Shown here piece by piece: positions 14,327-21,072 of a stretch of DNA of 27,879 nt. The stretch lies in the NCBI GenBank assembly GCA_964639205.1, contig CAZXCG010000021.1, positions 1 to 27,879 of the forward strand. The letters run 5' to 3'. This stretch comes from CAZXCG01 sp964639205. GTDB taxonomy: Bacteria; Bacillota; Clostridia; Oscillospirales; Acutalibacteraceae. A program made the position numbers and the translations under genes. The notes beneath the pieces were generated by a model. It was not told the origin of the DNA. It saw nothing but the letters and a program-made list of their open reading frames with translations, and ran no database searches. Numbering within the stretch: position 1 is the first letter of the stretch; every line of letters begins with the position of its first letter.

Positions 14327-14629
14327 ATGCCTCAAAAAAAAATACCGCTCCGCAGATGCAACGGATGCCTTGAAATGAAGCCGAAAAAAGAGCTTATCCG
14401 CGTAGTGAAAGCGCCCGATGTTTTAAATGAAAAGGGAGAAATTATCGCAAAGGGTGAAATTTCGGTTGATAAAACCGGCAAGAAGTCCGGCAGGGGAGCA
14501 TATGTTTGCAGCAACCCCGAATGCCTTAAAATTGCTTTAAAGGCAAGACGCTTCGAGAAGGCATTTTCCTGTAAAATTCCCGAGGAAATATATTCCCGGC
14601 TTAAGGAGGAAATGCAGCGTGACGAATGA
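14327..14629 (+). CDS. rnpM: YlxR/RnpM family RNase P modulator (DUF448)
   Basis: This 100-residue protein has the YlxR signatures RRCNGCLEMKPKKELIRVV near the start and KKSGRGAYVCSNPECL in the middle. YlxR is an RNA-binding protein encoded between nusA and infB in most Firmicutes, and has been described as a modulator of RNase P (RnpM). SD AGGGAGGA lies before the ATG. Its 3' end overlaps ylxQ by 11 bases, so translation of the two is probably coupled. Confidence 0.94.
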   Translation: MPQKKIPLRRCNGCLEMKPKKELIRVVKAPDVLNEKGEIIAKGEISVDKTGKKSGRGAYVCSNPECLKIALKARRFEKAFSCKIPEEIYSRLKEEMQRDE

Positions 14630-14936
14630 CCGAATTTTACAGCTTCTCGGGCTGTGCAGGCGCGCGGGCAGGCTTAAGCTCGGAAGCGACGCGGCCGTAT
14701 CTTCGGCGGCGCAGGGCGAGGCAAGACTTTTGCTGTGCGCTGAGGACATTTCCGAAAATACCCGCAAAAAAATCAAATCCGCCGCAGATATGTACGGAGT
14801 TAAATTCTTTACACTTAACAGAACAAAAGACAGCTTAAGCGCCGCTCTCGGCAAATTTTGCACGGTTGTCGCGGTAAATGACTCGGGCTTTGCCAAGAAG
14901 CTTATCGGGTATATACAAACAGAATCGGAGGAATGA
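14619..14936 (+). CDS. ylxQ: L7Ae-family ribosomal protein-like protein YlxQ
   Basis: The 105-residue protein belongs to the L7Ae/L30e/S12e/Gadd45 RNA-binding family. It shows LLGLCRRAGRLKLGSDAAVSSA near the N-terminus, the strand LLLCAEDISENTRKKI, and the C-terminal CTVVAVNDSGFAKKL. Related proteins bind kink-turn RNA. The start codon is GTG at 14619 with SD AAGGAGG nine bases upstream, inside the end of ylxR. Position between ylxR and infB is the standard Firmicutes arrangement. Confidence 0.93.
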   Translation: MTNDRILQLLGLCRRAGRLKLGSDAAVSSAAQGEARLLLCAEDISENTRKKIKSAADMYGVKFFTLNRTKDSLSAALGKFCTVVAVNDSGFAKKLIGYIQTESEE

Positions 14937-14938
14937 CT

Positions 14939-17377
14939 ATGATAAATAAGCCGAAATACAAGGTCAACGAGGTCGCAAAGGATATGAATGTAACCGGCAA
15001 AGAGGTTATAGGCGCACTTGAAAAATATTGCGGTGTTTCCAAGAAAGCCATGACGGCGTTAAGTGAAGACGAGCTTGACGTAATTTTTGATTACTTTACG
15101 CAAAGCTTTTCGGTAAAAAGCTTTGACGCTTACTTTGCCGAAGCAAATAATAAGCCGGAGGAAGAGTCGGTTGCCGCGCAGCAGGAGGACGAGGCAAAGG
15201 CGGAGCCTCAAAATCAGACTGAACCGGAAAAAACCGGCAAGCAGGAGGAAAGCACCCCGGAAAAGCAGAGTAGACCCGCAAAAAAGGAAGTCAAGCAGCG
15301 TGTTTCGCCGGATAATCACCGTCAGCAAAATACTCGGGAGAAGCAGTATAATAAAGATGCGCAGACAAATTCCGCTGCGCCCGAAAACGACAATATAAAG
15401 AGCAGGCGCGGAGCCGGAAGAGTTATAAACACCCGCGCGGTAACGGTTGACGTTGAACGCTACAATGAAAAATACGACCGTCTTGCATCAGAAAAAGTAA
15501 AAATGGACAACATAGTTTCCAAGCAGAAGTTTAACCAACGCTCGCAGCATCGCGGTAAGCCGCGTCATTCGCGCAAGGAAACCGAGACCGAGCGCCTGGA
15601 CAGAATTGCTCAGGAACGCAAAAACAAACCGCTTACCGTTATGATTCCCGATGAAATAACAATAAACGAGCTTGCAAGCCGTCTTAAGGCTACGGTGGCT
15701 GAGGTTGTAAAAAAGGCTTTCCTCATGGGAAGTATGGTGACCGCAAACGATACCGTGGATTTTGATACCGCTTCGCTTATTGCCATGGAGTTTCACGCAA
15801 AGGTTGAAAAAGAGGTTGTTGTTACCATCGAGGAACGCATTATCGACGACAGCGAGGACAGCGACACCAATTTGGTTGAACGCGCTCCGGTTGTTGTCGT
15901 AATGGGTCATGTCGACCATGGCAAAACCTCTTTGCTTGACGCGATCCGTCATGCTAACGTTACAGCCGGCGAGGCCGGAGGAATCACGCAGCATATAGGT
16001 GCTTACAGAGTCAAAATAAACGGCAGAAATATCACATTTCTTGACACGCCCGGTCATGAGGCGTTTACAACAATGCGCGCGCGCGGAGCTCAGGTAACGG
16101 ATATTGCGATTCTTGTGGTAGCTGCCGACGACGGTATTATGCCGCAGACCGTTGAAGCGATAAATCACGCAAAAGCCGCGGACGTATCGGTAATTGTGGC
16201 AATAAACAAGATGGATAAGCCGGGCGCAAACCCCGAGCTTGTAAAGCAGCAGCTTACCGAATACGGGCTGGTTCCCGACGACTGGGGCGGCGACACGCCC
16301 TGTATTCCGATTTCCGCAAAGACAAAAGAGGGCATAGACGATTTGCTTGAAATGGTAACTCTTACAGCCGACATCAAAGAGCTAAAGGCTAATCCGGACA
16401 GAGCCGCCAAGGGTACGGTTATCGAGGCAAGATTAGACAAAGGCAGAGGTCCCATAGCCACAGTGCTTGTTCAGAACGGCACCCTGAAAACCGGCGATAT
16501 TATAGTGGCTGGTTCCGCCGTCGGCAAGGTGCGCGCCATGACCGACGATGCCGGCCGCCGCGTGAAAAGCGCCGGTCCCTCCGTTCCTGTTGAAATAACA
16601 GGTCTTGACGAGGCGCCCGAAGGCGGAGACATATTTAACGCCGTTTCCGACGAACGCCTTGCACGCGAGCTTGTAGAGCAGCGCAGACGAGCGAAAAAAG
16701 AGGAAATATTCAATTCAAGGACAAAGATAACTCTGGATAATCTCTTTGACCAAATGAAGCAGGGCGATATAAAGGAGCTTAAGGTAATTGTAAAAGCCGA
16801 CGTTCAGGGCTCGGTTGAGGCTGTCCGTCAATCTCTTGAAAAGCTTTCAAACGACGAGGTTCGCGTAAATGTAATACACGGCGCGGTGGGCGCCATCAAC
16901 GAAAGCGACGTCATGCTTGCAAACGCTTCGGACGCAATTATTGTAGGCTTTAATGTTCGCCCCGATCCCGTCGCCGCCGAAAACGCCGAGCGGGAGGGTG
17001 TCGAAATTCGCCTTTACCGCGTTATTTACGAGTGCATTGAGGAAATTGAAGCGGCAATGAAGGGTATGCTTGCTCCCAAAACACGCGAGGTTATGCTCGG
17101 CGTCGCCGAATGCCGAAATGTTATTAAAATTAAAAACGTCGGATTTGTGGCGGGCTGCTATGTTAAATCGGGCAAAGTGCAGCGCGGCGCTCGTGTCCGC
17201 GTTGTGCGCGACGGTATTATAGTTGCGGACGATAGCCTTGCGTCTCTTCAGCGCTTCAAAGACAGCGTAAAAGAGGTTGCCGAGGGCTACGAGTGCGGTA
17301 TCTGCCTCGAACGCTTCGGCGATATAAAAGAGGGAGACATTTTTGAAGTATATATAATAGAAGAATACAGAGATTGA
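14939..17377 (+). CDS. infB: Translation initiation factor IF-2
   Basis: IF-2 is the GTPase that brings initiator tRNA to the ribosome and promotes subunit joining. The protein of about 812 residues has an N-terminal IF2_N domain (KYKVNEVAKDMNVTGKEVI), a low-complexity charged linker (about 65-220), a second IF2_N region (LTVMIPDEITINELASRL) and the G domain from about residue 315. G1 is GHVDHGKT, G3 DTPGHEAF and G4 NKMDKPG. C-terminal domains end with a typical GYECGICLERFGDIKEGDIFE stretch. The ATG at 14933 is one base from the SD GGAGG, while the in-frame ATG at 14939 is seven bases away, so I prefer 14939. Confidence 0.97.
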   Translation: MINKPKYKVNEVAKDMNVTGKEVIGALEKYCGVSKKAMTALSEDELDVIFDYFTQSFSVKSFDAYFAEANNKPEEESVAAQQEDEAKAEPQNQTEPEKTGKQEESTPEKQSRPAKKEVKQRVSPDNHRQQNTREKQYNKDAQTNSAAPENDNIKSRRGAGRVINTRAVTVDVERYNEKYDRLASEKVKMDNIVSKQKFNQRSQHRGKPRHSRKETETERLDRIAQERKNKPLTVMIPDEITINELASRLKATVAEVVKKAFLMGSMVTANDTVDFDTASLIAMEFHAKVEKEVVVTIEERIIDDSEDSDTNLVERAPVVVVMGHVDHGKTSLLDAIRHANVTAGEAGGITQHIGAYRVKINGRNITFLDTPGHEAFTTMRARGAQVTDIAILVVAADDGIMPQTVEAINHAKAADVSVIVAINKMDKPGANPELVKQQLTEYGLVPDDWGGDTPCIPISAKTKEGIDDLLEMVTLTADIKELKANPDRAAKGTVIEARLDKGRGPIATVLVQNGTLKTGDIIVAGSAVGKVRAMTDDAGRRVKSAGPSVPVEITGLDEAPEGGDIFNAVSDERLARELVEQRRRAKKEEIFNSRTKITLDNLFDQMKQGDIKELKVIVKADVQGSVEAVRQSLEKLSNDEVRVNVIHGAVGAINESDVMLANASDAIIVGFNVRPDPVAAENAEREGVEIRLYRVIYECIEEIEAAMKGMLAPKTREVMLGVAECRNVIKIKNVGFVAGCYVKSGKVQRGARVRVVRDGIIVADDSLASLQRFKDSVKEVAEGYECGICLERFGDIKEGDIFEVYIIEEYRD

Positions 17378-17429
17378 TGAATTTCTGACCGATTGATTCT
17401 AAAGCTGAAAATATATAAAGAGGTAAAAG

Positions 17430-17807
17430 ATGGCAAACTTTAAGCTCGGCCGAACTACCGAGGATATAAAACGCGAGCTTACGGCAATTTTCCGTGAGCT
17501 CAAGGATCCGAGAGTGCAAAGATGTTTTCTTTCGATTGTCCGCGTTGATGTTACAAGCGACCTTTACTACTGCACCGTTTATATCAGCGCGATGGAGGGT
17601 CTGAGCAAAGCAAAGGAAGCTTTAAAGGGGCTCGGCTCGGCGTCCGGCTTTATTCGCAGAGAGCTGGGGCGCAGACTTAGGCTCAGGCATGTACCCGAGC
17701 TGATTTTCAAAGCCACGGATTCAATAGAATACAGCGCAAATATTTCCAAAATACTTTCATCTCTTAATATCAAGGAGGACGGGGAAGATGAGGAAAATCT
17801 CACTTGA
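17430..17807 (+). CDS. rbfA: Ribosome-binding factor A
   Basis: RbfA is a small KH-fold protein needed for late 30S maturation and 16S rRNA 5'-end processing. The 125 residues carry the family's KRELTAIFRELKDPRVQ and VDVTSDLYYCTVYIS segments and a GFIRRELGRRLRLRHVPEL region. SD AAAGAGGT lies before the ATG. The 3' end overlaps nrnA by 20 bases, and the order infB-rbfA-nrnA-truB is conserved in Firmicutes. Confidence 0.95.
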   Translation: MANFKLGRTTEDIKRELTAIFRELKDPRVQRCFLSIVRVDVTSDLYYCTVYISAMEGLSKAKEALKGLGSASGFIRRELGRRLRLRHVPELIFKATDSIEYSANISKILSSLNIKEDGEDEENLT

Positions 17808-18735
17808 GCAGGCGGCTCTCCTTCTTAAGACACATGACAATATTGAAATTCTGACGCACTGTTACCCGGACGGCGACACGGTGGGCAGCGCTTATGCGCT
17901 CTGTCTTGCTTTGCAGTCTCTCGGGAAAAAAGCAAAGGTGCTGACTGCGGGGGAAGTTTCGCGTCATTTTCTGCCGTTCGGCAGTAAAATCAGGGATTGC
18001 GCCTTTGACGCCGAGTATGTCGTCAGCGTTGATGTTGCCGCGCCTTCTTTGTTGGGTAATCTTGAAGAAAAGTACGCCGGAAAAATTAATCTATGCCTTG
18101 ACCACCACGGCGCCAATTCCGTTGAAGCGGACGATGTTTTTGCCGATGTGTCCGCAGCGGCGACCGGTGAAATTATTTACAGGCTTTTAGCTCCTTTGGG
18201 CGTGCCGCTCGATAAGGATATTGCCTCGGCGCTTTATCTTGCCGTTTCAACGGACACCGGCTGCTTCCGCTACGGAAACACTACGGCGGATACTATGCGT
18301 ATTTGCGCCGATCTGCTTGAAGCGGGTGTTGACAACGGAGAAATAAACCACGCAATCTTTGAACAGAAATCCCGTGAAAAGATAAAGCTTGAAAGGCTCG
18401 TTTACGAAACCCTCACATATTTTTGCGAAGGAAAAGGAGCGCTTATTACAGTTACAAACGATATGCTCTCTTCGCTTAACCTTGACAGCTGCGAAACAGA
18501 CGGGCTTGCTTCAATTCCGCGCCAAATCGAAGGAGTGCTTATCGGGATAACCCTGCGCGAAAAGAACGACGGCAGCTTTAAAGTTTCCGTGCGTACCTGC
18601 GCGGATATAAACGCCTGCGAGTTCTGCTCACGCTTCGGCGGCGGAGGGCACCCGGCGGCCTCGGGCTGTACTCTCAGCGGTACGCTTGAAGAGGTAAAGA
18701 CCGCCCTGATAAACGCCGCGGAGGATTTCCTGTGA
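17788..18735 (+). CDS. nrnA: DHH-family oligoribonuclease/pAp phosphatase NrnA
   Basis: NrnA degrades short oligoribonucleotides and dephosphorylates 3'-phosphoadenosine 5'-phosphate. The 315-residue protein has the DHH domain motifs THCYPDGDTVGS (23-34, metal-binding Asp28 and Asp30) and LDHHGAN (Asp104-His105-His106), then STDTGCFRYGNT, and the DHHA1 domain with GGGGHPAASG near the C-terminus. SD AAGGAGG precedes the ATG inside rbfA. The stop codon overlaps the GTG start of truB (GTGA). Location between rbfA and truB is typical for Firmicutes. Confidence 0.93.
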   Translation: MRKISLEQAALLLKTHDNIEILTHCYPDGDTVGSAYALCLALQSLGKKAKVLTAGEVSRHFLPFGSKIRDCAFDAEYVVSVDVAAPSLLGNLEEKYAGKINLCLDHHGANSVEADDVFADVSAAATGEIIYRLLAPLGVPLDKDIASALYLAVSTDTGCFRYGNTTADTMRICADLLEAGVDNGEINHAIFEQKSREKIKLERLVYETLTYFCEGKGALITVTNDMLSSLNLDSCETDGLASIPRQIEGVLIGITLREKNDGSFKVSVRTCADINACEFCSRFGGGGHPAASGCTLSGTLEEVKTALINAAEDFL

Positions 18736-19637
18736 ACGGCGTGCTTGTAATAGACAAACCCGCCGGCTTTACTTCCTTTGACGCGGTAGCCGTTTTGCGC
18801 GGACTTACAAAGCAAAGGAAAATAGGACACTGCGGAACGCTTGACCCAAACGCCACCGGAGTGCTTCCGGTGCTCCTTGGCTGCGCCACCCGCGCGCAGG
18901 ATATAATTCCAAATCACGACAAGGAGTACACAGCGTCTGCAAAATTCGGAATTACAACGGATACCCTGGATATTTGGGGCAAGCCAACCGGATCTTGCAG
19001 CTGCGACATAACGCGCGGGCAGCTTGAAAACGCGCTTCCTCCGTTTCGCGGTGAAATTATGCAGCGGCCGCCTATGTATTCCGCAATTCAGGTAAGCGGC
19101 AAAAGGCTGTACGACCTCGCCCGTAAAGGCGTTGAAGTTGAGCGCGAAAGCCGCAGGATTACAGTATACACGCTAAAGCTTCTTGATTTTTGCCGCGAGG
19201 ATCAAACCGCGCTTTTCTCTGTGAGGTGCTCAAAAGGTACCTATATACGCTCGCTTATCGACGATATAGGAAGGTCGCTCGGCTGCGGCGCGGTAATGAC
19301 GGGGTTGCGGCGTACAATGGCCTGCGGATATACCGTTGCCGACGCCGTCACCGTTGAGCGCGCAAGGTCGTTGGCGGACAGCGGCGAGCTTTCCGCTTTT
19401 GTAAGACCGGTAGAAAGCCTGTTCGCCGATTACCGGGCGGTTTATATTACCGATAGGCAGGCGCTGCGCTTTGCAAACGGCGGCGCGCTCGATATTCGGC
19501 GGACGTCGCTTGCGGGGAGCGCCGGCGCGTCCGAAATTATACGCGTACATCGGAGCGGCGGGGATTTTATCGGTCTGGGAGTTACCGATTTGAACTCCGG
19601 CCAGCTTAAAATTTACAAATTATTTCAGAAAAATTAA
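18732..19637 (+). CDS. truB: tRNA pseudouridine(55) synthase TruB
   Basis: TruB converts uridine 55 of the tRNA T-loop to pseudouridine. The 301-residue protein begins NGVLVIDKPAGFTS and has the catalytic Asp38 in GHCGTLDPNATGVLPVL, followed by KEYTASAKFG, RPPMYSAIQVSGKRLYDLARKG and CSKGTYIRSLIDDIG, all family hallmarks. The GTG start at 18732 overlaps the nrnA stop codon. The bifunctional riboflavin kinase/FAD synthase gene ribF, which commonly follows truB, is absent here; the operon ends and an aldolase gene with its own probable promoter comes next. Confidence 0.95.
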   Translation: MNGVLVIDKPAGFTSFDAVAVLRGLTKQRKIGHCGTLDPNATGVLPVLLGCATRAQDIIPNHDKEYTASAKFGITTDTLDIWGKPTGSCSCDITRGQLENALPPFRGEIMQRPPMYSAIQVSGKRLYDLARKGVEVERESRRITVYTLKLLDFCREDQTALFSVRCSKGTYIRSLIDDIGRSLGCGAVMTGLRRTMACGYTVADAVTVERARSLADSGELSAFVRPVESLFADYRAVYITDRQALRFANGGALDIRRTSLAGSAGASEIIRVHRSGGDFIGLGVTDLNSGQLKIYKLFQKN

Positions 19638-19656
19638 AATTTATTTTTAAAAGCCC

Positions 19657-19685
19657 TTTTTATTTTGCCGCAAATATAGTATAAT
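19657..19685 (+). promoter_or_regulatory. Probable promoter for the aldolase gene
   Basis: A perfect -10 TATAAT (19680-19685) occurs in the 138-base gap between truB and fba. The -35 region at the right distance (19657-19662) is only T-rich and weak. No clear terminator for the truB operon was found in this gap. Confidence 0.4.
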
Positions 19686-19775
19686 TACAGAAAACAATAC
19701 GATTGTATAAGCGGTTTCATTGAAAGAGCGGCCGCAAATATAATAAATTAATTTAATTATCGGAGGTTGATTTCC

Positions 19776-20642
19776 ATGCCATTGGTAAATGCGCGCGAAA
19801 TGCTCACAAAAGCAAAAGCAGGTCATTATGCGGTAGGTCAGTTCAATATCAATAATCTGGAGTGGACAAAGGCCATACTTCTTACTGCACAGGAATTAAA
19901 TTCTCCCGTCATTCTCGGTGTGTCCGAGGGCGCGGGAAAATATATGTGCGGCTATAAGACGGTTGTCGGTATGGTCAACGGTATGCTCGAGGAGCTTAAA
20001 ATAACGGTTCCCGTTGCGTTGCACCTTGATCACGGCTCTTATGAGGGAGCAAAGGCCTGTATTGAAGCCGGCTTCAGCTCGATTATGTTTGACGGCTCAC
20101 ATTTTCCGATTGATGAAAATATCGAGAAGACAAAAGAGCTTGTCGCCATTTGCAACGAAAAAGGTCTTTCACTTGAGGCCGAGGTCGGCGCTATCGGCGG
20201 CGAGGAGGACGGCGTTATCGGCGCAGGCGAATGTGCCGATCCGCAGGAATGCAAGAAGATTGCAGACCTCGGTGTAACGATGCTTGCGGCCGGTATCGGT
20301 AATATTCACGGTAAATATCCGGAAAATTGGGCGGGCTTAAGCTTTGAAACTCTCGACGCAATCCAGCAGCTCACAGGCGCTATGCCGCTTGTTCTTCACG
20401 GAGGCACGGGCATTCCCTCCGATATGATAGCAAAGGCTATCGACCTCGGAGTTTCAAAAATCAACGTCAACACCGAGTGCCAGCTTTCTTTTGCCGCCGC
20501 TACCAGAAAATACATCGAAGAAGGCAAGGATCAGCAGGGTAAGGGCTTTGACCCGAGAAAGCTCCTTGCTCCCGGTTTTGAGGCAATCAAGGCAACCGTT
20601 AAGGAAAAAATGCAGCTTTTCGGTTCGGTAGGCAAGGCATAA
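19776..20642 (+). CDS. fba: Class II fructose-1,6-bisphosphate aldolase
   Basis: The enzyme cleaves fructose 1,6-bisphosphate to dihydroxyacetone phosphate and glyceraldehyde 3-phosphate in glycolysis and gluconeogenesis, using zinc. The 288-residue protein shows the zinc/catalytic segment ALHLDHG (His83, Asp85, His86), AEVGAIGGEEDG, the second zinc histidine in GNIHGKYP (near 180), LVLHGGTGIP and the phosphate-binding KINVNTE. Related family members act on tagatose bisphosphate; the glycolytic assignment rests on the family's common form in clostridia. The ATG at 19776 has SD GGAGG nine bases upstream; an in-frame TTG at 19767 abuts the SD and is not a credible start. A strong terminator follows. 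Confidence 0.94.
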   Translation: MPLVNAREMLTKAKAGHYAVGQFNINNLEWTKAILLTAQELNSPVILGVSEGAGKYMCGYKTVVGMVNGMLEELKITVPVALHLDHGSYEGAKACIEAGFSSIMFDGSHFPIDENIEKTKELVAICNEKGLSLEAEVGAIGGEEDGVIGAGECADPQECKKIADLGVTMLAAGIGNIHGKYPENWAGLSFETLDAIQQLTGAMPLVLHGGTGIPSDMIAKAIDLGVSKINVNTECQLSFAAATRKYIEEGKDQQGKGFDPRKLLAPGFEAIKATVKEKMQLFGSVGKA

Positions 20643-20680
20643 TTTCAAATTTATTTTCCTGCTTAAAGACTTCGTATTTT

Positions 20681-20715
20681 AACGCCGCAGTTTCTATTCT
20701 GCGGCGTTGTTTTTT
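20681..20715 (+). terminator. Strong intrinsic terminator after fba
   Basis: AACGCCGCAG (20681-20690) pairs perfectly with CTGCGGCGTT (20699-20708) around TTTCTATT, and G plus six T follow. A textbook terminator 39 bases after the fba stop codon. Confidence 0.93.
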
Positions 20716-20770
20716 AACCGCAAGCAGTGCAAAGAGCACGGTTTGTCATAAATTTAGTAAAAAAACGGTA

Positions 20771-20818
20771 ACACTACATCTTGTGTTTGTAATCATTTTG
20801 TAACACAATATATGGGAA
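20771..20818 (+). promoter_or_regulatory. Upstream pair of NrdR-box-like sites
   Basis: ACACTACATCTTGTGT (20771-20786) matches 14 of 16 positions of an ACACWATATATWGTGT-type NrdR box. ACACAATATATGGGAA (20803-20818) matches 12 of 16. Their centres are exactly 32 bp apart, about three helical turns, which is the spacing expected of tandem NrdR boxes. No obvious promoter overlaps this pair. Confidence 0.6.
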
Positions 20819-20883
20819 ATTTCTGTACAAGAAATAAGCTCAAAAAATTTTTTTATAATAGGCAAATTATTTCTTTTAAATCA

Positions 20884-20912
20884 TTGACAAACCCCGATTT
20901 ATTCGCTACAAT
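20884..20912 (+). promoter_or_regulatory. Sigma-A promoter for nrdD-nrdG
   Basis: TTGACA (20884-20889) and TACAAT (20907-20912) are separated by 17 bases. Transcription would start near 20919, giving a leader of about 155 bases. The -10 hexamer lies inside an NrdR-box-like site, so repressor binding would occlude the polymerase. Confidence 0.85.
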
Positions 20913-20953
20913 ATATAACGTTCACTAAAAATCAAGACCACAATATATTGTGC
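20906..20953 (+). promoter_or_regulatory. Tandem NrdR boxes overlapping the nrdD promoter
   Basis: CCACAATATATTGTGC (20938-20953) contains the perfect 14-base palindrome CACAATATATTGTG and matches 14 of 16 positions of the NrdR-box consensus. CTACAATATATAACGT (20906-20921) matches 12 of 16 and covers the -10 hexamer. The centres are exactly 32 bp apart. NrdR is the repressor of ribonucleotide reductase genes across bacteria, and tandem boxes are its usual operator. Confidence 0.88.
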
Positions 20954-21072
20954 GTCTGAAATTCATTAATATCTTGCGTCGATTCGCTTTTTCCGCGGTT
21001 ACGCCGTAATATGCGGGCTGCGCCAAAACGAAAACCGTGCAAACCAATGCAAAGCAGGGAAAGGGAAAAGAA

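Noticed and set aside
15488..16168. A 226-codon open frame antisense to infB
   Set aside because: It lies wholly inside the conserved infB coding sequence, has no domain I recognise, and is explained by codon bias of the real gene.
20771..20953. Short CRISPR-like array upstream of nrdD
   Set aside because: The repeated motif is a 16-base palindrome at a helical spacing and matches NrdR boxes; there are no uniform repeats or cas genes.
21037..21072. GTG start for nrdD
   Set aside because: No SD precedes it, and the ATP-cone begins at the ATG at 21073, which has a purine-rich ribosome site.
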